Shown one piece after another: positions 9,434 through 18,663 of a DNA stretch of 64,000 nt; position 1 is the first letter of the stretch; each line of letters opens with the position of its first letter. Both the position numbers and the translations under genes were made by a program. The notes under the pieces are model-generated. The model was not told the DNA's origin and searched no databases. It worked only from the letters and a program-made list of their open reading frames with translations. Location of the stretch: positions 186,001 to 250,000 of the forward strand of contig NZ_CSTE01000003.1 of NCBI RefSeq assembly GCF_001368915.1. The letters run 5' to 3'. This stretch comes from Haloferax massiliensis. Its GTDB lineage: Archaea > Halobacteriota > Halobacteria > Halobacteriales > Haloferacaceae.

Positions 9434-10387
9434 ATGGAGCCATCACTCATACTACCGCCGGAGCGCGACGAACGGTGGGACCTCGCGAAACAGGTCGGCG
9501 TCGACACCGCCGTCGTCCACACGCTCGAAATCGGCGACGGGTCGCGACCGTGGCAGTACGACGAACTGCTCGCGTTGACTCGGGAGTTTCGTGACTACGG
9601 CCTCGACGTCGGGGTCATCGAAGGCTGTGTCCCGATTTCCGACGACACTCGACTCGGGCGCGACGGTCGCGACGAGGAGATAGAGCGGTTCAAGCAGTAC
9701 CTCCGAAACCTCGGTTCACTCGGCGTGCCGGTCGTCGCCTACGACTGGATGGCGGGCAAGCGCTGGGCGCGAACCTCGACGGCGCTTCCTGCCCGCGGAG
9801 GGTCGCTGACGACGGCGTACAGTAACGAGTTCATGGAGGACGCGCCCGAACAGGAACTCGCCCCCGTACGCGCCGACGAGTTGTGGGACGCTCTCGAACA
9901 CTTCCTCAACGAGGTGGTCCCGGTCGCCGAGGAAGCGGGCGTGAAACTCGCCTTGCACCCCGACGACCCGCCGATAGAGAACCTCCGCGGGGTCGACCGA
10001 ATCATCACGTCGCCGGAGCACTACGAGCGCGTGATGGGGATGTACGACAGCGAACACAACGGAATCACCTTCTGTCAGGGGAACTTCGCCGCGATGGGCG
10101 CGGACGTCCCGGAGACGATTCGGCGCTTCGGCGACCGAATCAACTTCGTGCATTTCCGCGACGTCGAGGGAACGAGCGAGCGGTTCGTCGAGACGTGGCA
10201 CGACGAGGGGCCGACCGACATGCGCGCCTGCGTCCAGGCGTACCGCGACATCGGCTTCGAGGGCCCGGTCCGACCCGACCACGTCCCGACGATGGCCGGC
10301 GAGGAGAACTCGAACCCGGGGTACATGACGCTCGGGCGACTGTACGCGACGGGGTATCTGAAGGGGCTGCTAGAGGCGGTCGAGTAA
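9434..10387 (+). CDS. uxuA: Mannonate dehydratase
   Basis: 317 residues, in the short class of the UxuA TIM-barrel family. Characteristic segments are LALHPDDPP, GITFCQGNFAAMGADVPE and RRFGDRINFVHFRDVEG, which hold the metal-binding His, Cys and catalytic residues, and RPDHVPTM near the end. It removes water from D-mannonate to give 2-keto-3-deoxy-D-gluconate (KDG) in hexuronate breakdown. The ATG at 9434 is used; the open frame extends further upstream but overlaps the LarA gene without homology. A KDG-type aldolase of the DHDPS family is encoded at 39350-40252, giving a possible next step. Confidence 0.9.
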   Translation: MEPSLILPPERDERWDLAKQVGVDTAVVHTLEIGDGSRPWQYDELLALTREFRDYGLDVGVIEGCVPISDDTRLGRDGRDEEIERFKQYLRNLGSLGVPVVAYDWMAGKRWARTSTALPARGGSLTTAYSNEFMEDAPEQELAPVRADELWDALEHFLNEVVPVAEEAGVKLALHPDDPPIENLRGVDRIITSPEHYERVMGMYDSEHNGITFCQGNFAAMGADVPETIRRFGDRINFVHFRDVEGTSERFVETWHDEGPTDMRACVQAYRDIGFEGPVRPDHVPTMAGEENSNPGYMTLGRLYATGYLKGLLEAVE

Positions 10388-10514
10388 CGGCCGGACGCTC
10401 GCGCCGTGACCGCTCTGCTCTCGACCGATGTACCGACGCCAGAGGCGGCGGTTCGACACGGGCGAGTACGGCGGAATCCCGGATGCCGGCCGCCGAACTC
10501 GGTTCCGGAGTCGG

Positions 10515-11555
10515 TCAGGCGATTCGGTTGTCGGGGTCCGCGCCGCCGATGAGGCTCTCTATTCCCTCGGCAATCATCCGGGGGCCGTTCGTCACGGCGT
10601 CGCGCGTCGACCCCGCGGTGTGCGGTGAGAGGACGACGTTGTCCATTTCGAGGAACGGGTGGTCCTCCGGGAGGGGCTCGGTCTCGAAGACGTCGAGCGC
10701 CGCCCCCGCAATCGACCCCGTTCGCAACGCGTCGACGAGCGCGGCTTCGTCCACGAGCCCCCCGCGGGCGGAGTTGACGAGTATCGCGGACTGGTTCATC
10801 CGAGCCAACTCGTCCCCGCCGAGCAGACCTCGCGTCTCCTCGGTCAGTCGCGCGTGAAGCGTCACGGCGTCCGCGCGTTCGAGCAGGCCGTCGAGCGTCG
10901 CGCGTTCGACACCGGCGTCGTCGAACGTCGACTCGTCCTGATAGGGGTCGTACGCGAGGAGTTCGGGGCCGAACCCCGAGAGCCGTCGGGCGACTTGTTG
11001 GCCGATGTTTCCGAACCCGACGATACCGATGGTCATCGCCTCGACGTCGCGGGGTAACCGGTCCGGGTCGAACTCTTGGCTCCACTCGCCGGCGTGGAGC
11101 GCGCTCGTGTGGTGCGGAATCTCGCGGACCTTCGCGAGCAAGAGGCTGACGGCGTAGTCGGAGACCGCGTTCTTGTTCCGTCCGGGCGCGTGGAGGACGG
11201 CGACGTCGTTCGTTTCGGCGGTCTCGATATCGACGTTCTCGACGCCTCCCCGTGCGGCCCCGACGACCTGCAGCGAGTCGCCCGCTTCGATTACCGACGC
11301 GGAGACCGGCGCTTTGTGAACGACGAGAGCGTCCACGCCGTCGAGGTGCGCTTCGATACTCGACGTGTCGTAATCGGACGGCCCCCTCGACTCCATCTCC
11401 ATCGTGACTTCTCGAAACCGTTCCGCGGAGACGTCGGCTTTCCAGTCGATACGGGAGAGCGACACGCCTTCGGATTCGAGGAACGACGCCGCCTCGTACA
11501 TGTACTCGCTCGGCTGTTGTGGGTCTCCGCAGAGGAGCACGGTTTCAATCGTCAT
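10515..11555 (-). CDS. D-isomer-specific 2-hydroxyacid dehydrogenase
   Basis: 346 residues. The NAD-binding motif GIVGFGNIGQQVARR is followed by the catalytic triad of the family: Arg in VNSARGGLVDE, Glu in ETEPLPEDHPF and His in LSPHTAGST. Family members include phosphoglycerate, glyoxylate and hydroxypyruvate reductases; there is no C-terminal ACT domain, so it is unlikely to be a regulated SerA. The ATG at 11555 lies inside the end of the kinase gene (11-nt overlap), which indicates one transcript with the kinase and aldolase. In that operon it could reduce or oxidise a 2-carbon or 3-carbon product of the aldolase; this is inference. Confidence 0.85.
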   Translation of the reverse strand: MTIETVLLCGDPQQPSEYMYEAASFLESEGVSLSRIDWKADVSAERFREVTMEMESRGPSDYDTSSIEAHLDGVDALVVHKAPVSASVIEAGDSLQVVGAARGGVENVDIETAETNDVAVLHAPGRNKNAVSDYAVSLLLAKVREIPHHTSALHAGEWSQEFDPDRLPRDVEAMTIGIVGFGNIGQQVARRLSGFGPELLAYDPYQDESTFDDAGVERATLDGLLERADAVTLHARLTEETRGLLGGDELARMNQSAILVNSARGGLVDEAALVDALRTGSIAGAALDVFETEPLPEDHPFLEMDNVVLSPHTAGSTRDAVTNGPRMIAEGIESLIGGADPDNRIA

Positions 11556-13089
11556 TCGTTTGGGTCTCCCGCTCAATCGACGTTAATTTTTCCCACGTGG
11601 CGGCGGTCCCCTCGGCGGCCAGTCGGTACGCGTCGTGGACCTCCCGGTACGCGTCAGTGTGCGCCGGCGTCGGGTCGTGCCGGCGTTCGACCCCGACGAC
11701 GCGTTCGACGGCGGATTCGACGTCGTCGTACAGGCCGACGGCGAGACCGGCGCAGATGGCGACACCTCGGGCGCCCGCCTCCTGACCCGTCGGGACGGCG
11801 ACCCGTTCGCCGAGAACGTCGGCGAACATCTGGGACCACACGGCGCTCTTTGCGCCGCCGCCGCCGAGGCGAACGTCGGTGAGCCCGTCTCCGGACGCCA
11901 GTTCCAGCAGTCGGTCGCTCAAGGAGAGGGCGACACCTTCGTATATCGACCGTACCATCGCGGCCCGGTCGTGTTCGATAGTCAGGCCGACGAACGCGCC
12001 GCGTTCGTCCGGGTCGTCGGTCGACCCCTGAAGGTTCGGGAGGAACACGAGCCCGTTCGAGCCGATTGGGACCTCCGCTACCGCCTCGTTCAGTCTGGCG
12101 TAGAACGCGGCGTCGGACGCCGCCTCGTCGTCCCAATCGCGACAACACTCCCGAGTGAACCAGTCGACCGCGGCCGCGGCGGACCGTGTTCCGCGGTACT
12201 GGAGCCACGCGTCCCCGAGGTAGCGCCGACTCAGCCCCCCGCCGTCGGCGGTGTTCGGGTCGGCGGAGACGTAGATGCTCTGCCCCCACGTACCGACGAT
12301 GAGCGACCCTTGCCCCGGTCGGAACGCGCCCGACCCGAGCGCCACAGCGCCGACGTCGTGAAGGCCGGACGCGACGGGCGTCCCGGCTTCGAGTCCGGTC
12401 TCGTCGGCCGCCGCCGCCGTCACCTCGCCACAGACCGCCGTGCTCTGGACGACGGGCGGCAGCGCGTCAGCGCAGTCGCCGAGTCCGAGCGTGTCGAACA
12501 GCTCCGACGAGTACGCCTCATCGTCGATGTCGTAGAAGACGCTCGCTTCCATCTCGTCCGTACAGACGACGTCCGTAAGCCGATATTTGAGGTAGTCCTT
12601 GCAGAACAGGAGCCGGTCGATGGCGTCGTAGACCGCCGGTTCTTCCTGCCGAATCCACCCGAGGATGCTCAACGGATCGGCGACGAACGGGTCGTACCCC
12701 GTAATCGCGCGAACCGCTTCCGAGCGGCCGCTTTCGTCCCACGCCTCGACGACGTCGCTCGCGCGGCTATCCAAGGACGTGATTCCGTCTCTGACCGGCT
12801 GTCCGCGGTCGTCGAGGGCGTACAGTCCGTGTCCGTGGCCGGAGACGCCGACCCCGGCGATGGCATCCGCCTCGACGGTGGACTCGCCGAGGACCGCTCG
12901 AATCGTCTCACACGTCACGTCCCAGAACGCCGGGAGGTCGCGCTCGACGCGGCCGGCGCGGGGGCGCTCGTTCGGTGTCGGCCGAACCGCGACCGCCCGC
13001 TCTCTCCCGTCGGTATCGAACACCGCGGCTTTGACGTTCGTCAACCCCGCGTCGACTCCGAGGAGGAGTGGGTCGTCTGCCGTCTCCAT
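11545..13089 (-). CDS. FGGY-family carbohydrate kinase (xylulokinase-like)
   Basis: 514 residues, full length for FGGY kinases. It has the first ATP-binding segment LLLGVDAGLTNVKAAVFD, the sugar-site region VGVSGHGHGLYALD, and the C-terminal ATPase segment VRLGGGGAKSAVWSQMFADVLG followed by the alanine/glycine-rich EAGARGVAICAG. It phosphorylates a sugar or ketose; the exact sugar (xylulose, ribulose, fuculose or similar) is not determined by sequence. It starts 6 nt after the class II aldolase stop and overlaps the dehydrogenase downstream, forming a tight three-gene operon (aldolase, kinase, dehydrogenase). A GTG three codons upstream is a possible alternative start. Confidence 0.88.
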   Translation of the reverse strand: METADDPLLLGVDAGLTNVKAAVFDTDGRERAVAVRPTPNERPRAGRVERDLPAFWDVTCETIRAVLGESTVEADAIAGVGVSGHGHGLYALDDRGQPVRDGITSLDSRASDVVEAWDESGRSEAVRAITGYDPFVADPLSILGWIRQEEPAVYDAIDRLLFCKDYLKYRLTDVVCTDEMEASVFYDIDDEAYSSELFDTLGLGDCADALPPVVQSTAVCGEVTAAAADETGLEAGTPVASGLHDVGAVALGSGAFRPGQGSLIVGTWGQSIYVSADPNTADGGGLSRRYLGDAWLQYRGTRSAAAAVDWFTRECCRDWDDEAASDAAFYARLNEAVAEVPIGSNGLVFLPNLQGSTDDPDERGAFVGLTIEHDRAAMVRSIYEGVALSLSDRLLELASGDGLTDVRLGGGGAKSAVWSQMFADVLGERVAVPTGQEAGARGVAICAGLAVGLYDDVESAVERVVGVERRHDPTPAHTDAYREVHDAYRLAAEGTAATWEKLTSIERETQTNDD

Positions 13090-13094
13090 GGGAC

Positions 13095-14093
13095 TCACGC
13101 GTACAGGCTCTCACCGGCGCTCCCGGAGAGCGCGGCGACCTCCGTCATCACGTCGGCGATTCGGTCCTGAACCTCCCGGCAGACCCGGTGAGGCGTGAAG
13201 TCGCGTTTGTCCGGCGACCACTCCGCGTCGCCGAAGAACCCCTGTCGGTCGTCGTCGACGCCCTCGGGGGGGAGGATGCTCGACTCGTGGTCCCGATAGA
13301 ACTCGCAGGCCGTCCTGGCGAACTCGTACTGATATCTGGTGTTCTTGTTCAGTTTACACACCCCCGTCGAGAGGAGCTCTCGGACCTGACTATCGGACAG
13401 CCCCGACGACCCGTGGACGACAAGCGGGGTGTCGAGGCCGTGGTCCGCCAACGCCTGCCCCACGTCGCGTGCGATGTCCGGGCGGAGTTCGAGGTCGCGC
13501 CCCTTCGAAACGCCGTGTTCCGTCCCGATGGAGATTGCGAGGAGGTCGACCCCCGTCCTGTCGACGAACTCGACGGCCTGTTCGGGGTCGGTGTAGTACG
13601 CTTCGGTCGTCTCGACGCCGCCTTCGAGACCTTTGATCATGCCGAGTTCGGCCTCGACGAGCATATCCTGTTCGCGGTTTCGAACCATCTCGACCACGTC
13701 GCGGGTGCGCGAGACGTTCTCTTCGAACGGCTCGTGCGAGGCGTCGACCATCAGCGAGGAGGGGACCCCGGAGGCGACGCACGATTCGAGGAACGCGCGG
13801 TCGTCTGCGGGAACGTGGTCGACGTTGAGAAACACGCCGACGTCGGCGTCTTCGCCGAGTTTCTCGACGTGCGTCGCCAGGATATCCAACCCCGTGTCGG
13901 GGTCGCCGTTTCCGGCGAACGCGGCGGTGTCGCGCTTCACCTGAACGACGAGGTCCGAATCGGCACGCTCCGCGCCGCGGACGAGTCCGGTCAGGATGTT
14001 CGTCTCCGTGATGTTGCTCGCGACGAACCCGTACCCGCTCGTTCGCGCCCGGTCGTAGACCGTGGATAGCTCCGACCCACGTGAGTATGTCAT
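13095..14093 (-). CDS. Class II (zinc) ketose-bisphosphate/ketose-phosphate aldolase
   Basis: 332 residues. Class II FBP-aldolase-family features: GYGFVASNITETNILTGL at the N-terminus, LNVDHV (Asp/His), EAELGMIKGLEGG (Glu ligand), SIGTEHGVSKG (His ligand), PLVVHGSSGLSD (His ligand) and CKLNKNTRYQ (phosphate-site region). It would split a ketose 1-phosphate or 1,6-bisphosphate into DHAP or glyceraldehyde phosphate plus an aldehyde. As first gene of the operon with an FGGY kinase and a hydroxyacid dehydrogenase, a kinase-aldolase route for a ketose is likely; it is probably not the housekeeping glycolytic aldolase. Confidence 0.88.
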   Translation of the reverse strand: MTYSRGSELSTVYDRARTSGYGFVASNITETNILTGLVRGAERADSDLVVQVKRDTAAFAGNGDPDTGLDILATHVEKLGEDADVGVFLNVDHVPADDRAFLESCVASGVPSSLMVDASHEPFEENVSRTRDVVEMVRNREQDMLVEAELGMIKGLEGGVETTEAYYTDPEQAVEFVDRTGVDLLAISIGTEHGVSKGRDLELRPDIARDVGQALADHGLDTPLVVHGSSGLSDSQVRELLSTGVCKLNKNTRYQYEFARTACEFYRDHESSILPPEGVDDDRQGFFGDAEWSPDKRDFTPHRVCREVQDRIADVMTEVAALSGSAGESLYA

Positions 14094-14544
14094 TGGTTGT
14101 CATTCACGGAGTGCTCTGAAATACGTGTCGGATACTTTCGAACGTCGCGGCGTCCACCGGCTCGAACCGATTGGTGGCAATCTGTTCGACGATGGTGAAC
14201 GCGACGGCGATAGCTTCACTTCACCGCGTCGAACGGGACCCCGCGCCGGTCGGTCGATTCGGCCGGATTAGCAACGAACCGTTACGATAATAGAAATGTA
14301 ACACGACTCTCCCGACGCTGTGCGACGATAGCGAACGGAGAGCTGCGTGCCGGCGGTTTCTCGGATAGAGTTCGTAGAACGTGCGGGTCGAGAGGTCGAT
14401 ATCGAACCGATTCGACACCCGCTCGTCACGTTCGCGGGTCGGACCATCCGGTAATAGTGAACTGGACTCGGGAGGTGGAGTGATTCGAAGCCGGGAACGC
14501 CACGGGACGGGTCGCTCGGCCGGGTGCTCTCGTACCGACCGGCG
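14094..14544. other. Intergenic stretch, no gene recognised
   Basis: About 450 bases between the aldolase start and the end of the FAH-family gene. It contains the promoter region of the leftward aldolase operon and lower-GC sequence around 14270-14300. No open frame with family resemblance was seen on either strand. Confidence 0.5.
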
Positions 14545-15414
14545 TTAGACAGTCGTGACCGTGTTTTCGAGGACGCCGATGTCGTCGATTTCGATGCCGA
14601 TGTGGTCACCGGGTTCGAGGGTGAATCCCTCGTCGGGGACGAGTGCCGTCCCGGTCAACAAGACCGCCATCTCGGGGACGACGTTGTGTCGAGTGAAGTA
14701 CGAGACGAGTTCCTCGCACGACTTCACCATCTCCGACGTCGAGGTCGACTCCTCGTAGAGAACGGTCCCGTCGCGTTCGATGCGCATCGACATTTCGAGC
14801 CCGTGCGGGTCGCTCACCGACTCGGTGGACGCGACGCACGGTCCGATTGAACAACAGCGGTCGTATATCTTCGCTTGCGGCAGGTACAGCGGGTTCTCGC
14901 CCTCGATGGAACGACTGCTCACGTCGTTGCCGACAGTGTAACCGACTATCTCACCCCGGTAGAGGACCACCGCGAGTTCGGGCTCTGGGACGTCCCACGT
15001 GGAGTCGCCTCGGACACCCACTGTCTCCCGTGGACCGACCGTCCTGCTCTCCGTCGCCTTGAAGAAGATTTCGGGACGGTCCCCCTCGTAAACGTCGAGG
15101 TAGACGTCCGGTGTCCCGCTTTCGGCCTCTCGCGCCTGCTCGCTGATGTGGTACGTGACGCCCGTGGCCCACACCTCGTCGGGAGCCACCGGACGCCCGA
15201 TTCGCTCGTCGAGATAGTCGGAAGAGAGTCGCTCCGCGTCGTCGATGAGCCCCTCGGCGACGTCGTCGATAGTCTGCTCAGTGATGTTTGCCGCCCGAGC
15301 GAGATCAGAGAAGGTCTCTACGTTGGGGTTCGCACTGGTGAGATCGTAGACGTCGTCGCCGTCGGACGCAGCGAGTGCTGAACGCTCTGTCCCCGCAAGT
15401 GCGTGGTAGCGCAT
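14545..15414 (-). CDS. FAH-superfamily enzyme, probable 2-keto-3-deoxy-pentonate dehydratase
   Basis: 289 residues. The fumarylacetoacetate-hydrolase fold is indicated by EIFFKATESR, VPEPELAVVLYRGEIVGYTVGNDVSSRS (metal-binding Glu residues and the GNDVS motif), YLPQAKIYDRCCSIGPC, and LEPGDHIGIEIDDIGVLENTV at the end. Length and the two-part architecture match archaeal 2-keto-3-deoxy-D-arabinonate dehydratases (XacD/KdaD type), which act in oxidative pentose pathways and yield 2-oxoglutarate semialdehyde. That assignment is inference; other FAH members hydrolyse acylpyruvates. It is transcribed leftwards and alone, with another FAH gene behind it. Confidence 0.8.
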   Translation of the reverse strand: MRYHALAGTERSALAASDGDDVYDLTSANPNVETFSDLARAANITEQTIDDVAEGLIDDAERLSSDYLDERIGRPVAPDEVWATGVTYHISEQAREAESGTPDVYLDVYEGDRPEIFFKATESRTVGPRETVGVRGDSTWDVPEPELAVVLYRGEIVGYTVGNDVSSRSIEGENPLYLPQAKIYDRCCSIGPCVASTESVSDPHGLEMSMRIERDGTVLYEESTSTSEMVKSCEELVSYFTRHNVVPEMAVLLTGTALVPDEGFTLEPGDHIGIEIDDIGVLENTVTTV

Positions 15415-15670
15415 GAAAAGACGGAACGCCCACTACTACATAATTGTTACTGAGGGATGTGAGTTCCGTATCGCCGCGAGTGGACGAGGGGCCCGCTCAC
15501 GATATGGATGGGCCGGAAGTAACGGAAAGAAGAGACGGGTTGGTTGCGGCGGTGTCACAGTTAGTCACGCGACCGATGGCTGATAGTCTGATGTGCCGCC
15601 TCTTCCTCCCGTACAACACACCATGTGTTATCGTTGCACATGAACCTTTGGGCGGAACCCCGCTTTCCGG

Positions 15671-16402
15671 TCAGTCGGACCGGACGGTATGCTCCAGCGT
15701 CCGAATGCCCTCGATATCGACTTCGACACGGTCGCCGTCGGAGAGCGGACCGATGCCTTCGGGGGTCCCGGTGGAGATCACGTCCCCCGGTTCGAGCGTC
15801 ATGTACGTCGTAATCTCTGCGATCAGTTCTGGAATCGTGAAGATGAAATCGGCCCGCGAGGAGTCCTGTCTCGTCTCTCCGTTGACTCTGAGTTCGATGC
15901 TCGCGTCTGCCGGGACCTCGTCGGGGGTCGAGACGACGGGCCCGAGCGGTGCGCTGTTGTCGAACGCCTTGCCGCGAATCCAGTTCTGTTCGACCTCTTG
16001 GTCGTCTCGGTTCGAGATGTCGTTCAGACACGTGAACCCGGCGACCACGTCCATCGCGTCGTCCGGTTCGACGTTCCGGCACTGCTCGCCGATAACGACG
16101 CCCAGTTCGGCTTCGTAATCGACGCGCTCTTTCCCGGCGGGAAGGGTGACCGCGTCTCCGTGCGCTGCGAGCGCGTTCGGCGGCTTGAGGAACAGCAGCG
16201 GGCGCTCCGGGATGTCCATCCCCGTCTCCTCGGCGTGTTTCTCGTAGTTCAGACCGACGCATACGATTTTACTCGGCTCACACGGCGGAAGAATGTCGAC
16301 CGCTGTCGGGTCGAACGTTCTTCCACCGAACGAGACTCCGTCGTCGGTCCATTCGCCGGTTCTGACACTCCCCGCCGGGTCGCGGAATCTCACGCGATGC
16401 AT
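15671..16402 (-). CDS. FAH-family hydrolase/isomerase
   Basis: 243 residues. Typical motifs of the FAH family: IVCVGLNYEKHAEETG, PLLFLKPPNAL, VDYEAELGVVIG (metal-binding acidic residues), VAGFTCLNDISNRDDQ, GKAFDNSAPLGP and LEPGDVISTGTPEGIGPLSDGD. Members hydrolyse acylpyruvates or diketo-deoxy sugar acids, or isomerise and decarboxylate homoprotocatechuate intermediates. In this sugar-acid context a 2,4-diketo-3-deoxy-aldonate hydrolase (giving pyruvate plus a 2-hydroxyacid such as lactate) is attractive because lactate-utilisation genes lie in the same region; not provable here. The ATG at 16402 gives the family N-terminus; it diverges from the IclR regulator. Confidence 0.8.
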   Translation of the reverse strand: MHRVRFRDPAGSVRTGEWTDDGVSFGGRTFDPTAVDILPPCEPSKIVCVGLNYEKHAEETGMDIPERPLLFLKPPNALAAHGDAVTLPAGKERVDYEAELGVVIGEQCRNVEPDDAMDVVAGFTCLNDISNRDDQEVEQNWIRGKAFDNSAPLGPVVSTPDEVPADASIELRVNGETRQDSSRADFIFTIPELIAEITTYMTLEPGDVISTGTPEGIGPLSDGDRVEVDIEGIRTLEHTVRSD

Positions 16403-16565
16403 GTCTGAGGGAGACACGCGCTCCTGGCAAAACGGTTTCGCCGTCGACAACTCCGGCGTCGAAACATCGACTTTTCACCGCGATGGTCCCGACTCCGTTC
16501 GCGGGCGAGTGACGCGGGTACCTAGCGATGACGAACAGATATCCGACAATCGTGAACAACAATTA

Positions 16566-16582
16566 TTAACGATGAATGTTAA
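16566..16582. promoter_or_regulatory. Small inverted repeat before the IclR gene
   Basis: TTAAC (16566-16570), 7-nt spacer, GTTAA (16578-16582), directly before the start codon of the IclR regulator and overlapping its AT-rich promoter. Its position suits an autoregulatory operator, but the arms are only 5 bp long, so this is weak evidence. Confidence 0.35.
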
Positions 16583-16594
16583 CCAGTGTCTAGA

Positions 16595-17359
16595 ATGGGA
16601 ACGAACATGGCAAACACGATCGGGGCGTTGGGGACCTCGCTCGAAATCCTCGAAGCGCTGAAAGAGCGGGAATCAGCGGGCGTCACGGAGTTAGCCACCG
16701 AACTCGGCCTCCCGAAGAGTACGGTGTACAGTCATCTCCGAACGCTCCGAGAACACGAGTACGTCGTCCAGCGAGACGGGAAGTACTGCATCGGCCTCAA
16801 GTTCCTCAGTCTGGGCGAACACACCCGAGACCGGATGCCGCTTTACGAGGTGGCGAAGCCCGAGGTGAACGGACTCGCCGAGCAGACCGGAGAACTCGCG
16901 AACCTGCTCGTCGAAGAACACGGCGAAGGCGTCTACCTCTTCCGCTCGAAGGGCGAACAGGCGGTCTCGCTCGACACGCACGCCGGCATGCGCGTCAAGC
17001 TCCACTGTACGTCGCTCGGGAAGGCAATCCTCGCGTACCTCTCCGAGAAGCGAGTCGATGAGATCATCGAGCGCTGGGGTCTCCCCGCACAGACCGCGAC
17101 GACCATCACCTCGCGCGAGGCGCTCGAAGAAGAGCTCGCGGCGGTTCGCGAACGCGGATACGCCTACGACAAGGGAGAACGTCTCTCGGGCCTCCGGTGT
17201 ATCGCGGCACCCATCAAGAACCCGGACGGTCACGCTATCGGGGCCGTGAGCGTCTCCGGCCCGACGAGTCGGATGAAGGGCGAGCGGTTCGAATCGGTGG
17301 TCCCAGAGCAGGTCATGAGCGCCGCAAACGTCATCGAACTCAACCTGACGTACTCGTAG
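16595..17359 (+). CDS. IclR-family transcriptional regulator
   Basis: 254 residues. N-terminal winged helix (about residues 12-75) with TSLEILEALKERESAGVTEL and LPKSTVYSHLRTL as recognition region; C-terminal IclR effector domain with VKLHCTSLGKAILAYL, KGERLSGLRCIAAPI and HAIGAVSVSGPTSRM. Such regulators control sugar and aromatic catabolism genes in haloarchaea (XacR-type activators belong here). It lies between the FAH genes and the UxaA set, and diverges from one FAH gene, so these are candidate targets. The ATG at 16595 or the one at 16607 (MANTIGALG) may be the true start; both are preceded by AAcAATTATTAAC-type AT-rich promoter sequence. Confidence 0.9.
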   Translation: MGTNMANTIGALGTSLEILEALKERESAGVTELATELGLPKSTVYSHLRTLREHEYVVQRDGKYCIGLKFLSLGEHTRDRMPLYEVAKPEVNGLAEQTGELANLLVEEHGEGVYLFRSKGEQAVSLDTHAGMRVKLHCTSLGKAILAYLSEKRVDEIIERWGLPAQTATTITSREALEEELAAVRERGYAYDKGERLSGLRCIAAPIKNPDGHAIGAVSVSGPTSRMKGERFESVVPEQVMSAANVIELNLTYS

Positions 17360-17550
17360 CGGTCTGCACGCCGAGAGGCGTGCCTTCCGGACATTCACGC
17401 GACCGACCTTCGTTTCCCCTCCCTTCCGGCCGCTGTCGCCGTCCCGTTCTGTCTCGAACTCGCGGCCGACCGACGCACTCTCCCGAGCAACTGCGCTGGG
17501 CGTCCGGTTGGCGGCGTCGACAACGAAAACACGGTGACTCAGCAGAGCCG

Positions 17551-18663
17551 TCACATAGACGGGCCGACGCGGGTGATAGCGAACTCTGTCAGGCCGTGTC
17601 CCTCGGCGAGACACGCCTCGCCGTTTGCGACGGCGACCAGTCGCTCCAGTAAGTCGCCCGGCGCGCCGCGCCGCGCCGAGAGGTCGATATCGTTCGGGAG
17701 CGCCGCCGCGGTCCCCGGGTCGCCTGTCACCTTGACGACCGGGACGAGCGGGTGCCCGGAGAGGATTCCGTCGCCGGTGACGTGAACGACGACGTTCGCG
17801 CCCGCTGCGGCGAGCGCCGTCGTCGCCTCGGCGAACCGAGACGGCGCGTCGACGGCGGCGAGGCCCGCCGAGAGGGTCGCGCGCTCACCGTACGGGAGCA
17901 CTTCGGAGACGGCGTTTTCCCCCCACGCTCGCGTGACGTCCTCGAACGGGCGGTCGCGGGCGAACTGGCCGACGCGAGTCGCGCGAGCCGGGTGGCCCTC
18001 GTGTCTGTCGAGGAGGGCGTCCATCGAATCCCGTGCCTCGTCCGTTGCGGCGTCGCGCGCCTCGTCCGGGTTGGCGACCAGACGCTCGTTACCGGCGGCG
18101 ACCACGCGACCCCCGGCGTCGACGATTTCGTCGGCGACGTGGCCCACGAGCGGGTCGGCAGACTCTATCGTGGACGCGTCGAGGTCGCTCGAAACGACGC
18201 CGAGCGTCAGGTCGCTGAGGTCGGCGACCGTCTGTGACGTGCGCCGCGACTGGGCGAGTTCGGTCGCGGCTTCGACGCCTCGTTCGACGCACTCGTCGGT
18301 CCCGCCGACGCCCTGAATGGACAGTTCGCGGACGGTGACGCCGCGGGATTCGAGCGCGGTCGCCACCTCGGCGCTCTGGACTTCCTCACACCCGAGTCCG
18401 ACCACGACCGTTCCGGCGACGTTCGGGTTCTGCGCTATCGACAGGAGCGTCCGGCGAGTCTGTTCGTTGTCGGCACCGAGCTGGGCGCAGCCGTGGTCGT
18501 GCGGGGTCGCCACGGCTCCGTCCACGCGCGCGGCGATTCGCTCGGCGACGATGTGCGAACAGATGACCGACGGGAGAACCAAGACGTTGTCGCGGACACC
18601 GACCGTTCCGTCCGCTCGCGGCGTCCCCTCGAACGTCCGACCGGAGATTCTCGGAGTGCTCAT
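17551..18663 (-). CDS. UxaA-family large-subunit-like protein, degenerate active site
   Basis: 370 residues, homologous over its length to UxaA-type dehydratase/sulfo-lyase large subunits: GVRDNVLVLPSVICSHIVAE, ATPHDHGCAQLGADNEQTRR, IAQNPNVAGTVVVGLGCEE and the C-terminal GHPLVPVVKVTGDPGT. However, at the place of the conserved VECGGSDATSG motif it reads GVVSSDLDASTIES, without cysteine, and the GNQEGGLTTIEEKS segment is missing. The paralogue at 18971-20158 keeps both. It may be a structural or regulatory partner, or act on another substrate. It overlaps the small-subunit gene by 4 nt and is last in a three-gene operon. Confidence 0.8.
   Translation of the reverse strand: MSTPRISGRTFEGTPRADGTVGVRDNVLVLPSVICSHIVAERIAARVDGAVATPHDHGCAQLGADNEQTRRTLLSIAQNPNVAGTVVVGLGCEEVQSAEVATALESRGVTVRELSIQGVGGTDECVERGVEAATELAQSRRTSQTVADLSDLTLGVVSSDLDASTIESADPLVGHVADEIVDAGGRVVAAGNERLVANPDEARDAATDEARDSMDALLDRHEGHPARATRVGQFARDRPFEDVTRAWGENAVSEVLPYGERATLSAGLAAVDAPSRFAEATTALAAAGANVVVHVTGDGILSGHPLVPVVKVTGDPGTAAALPNDIDLSARRGAPGDLLERLVAVANGEACLAEGHGLTEFAITRVGPSM

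Noticed and set aside
11635-13170. 511-codon open frame on the plus strand
   Set aside because: Antisense to the FGGY kinase, which has all family motifs.
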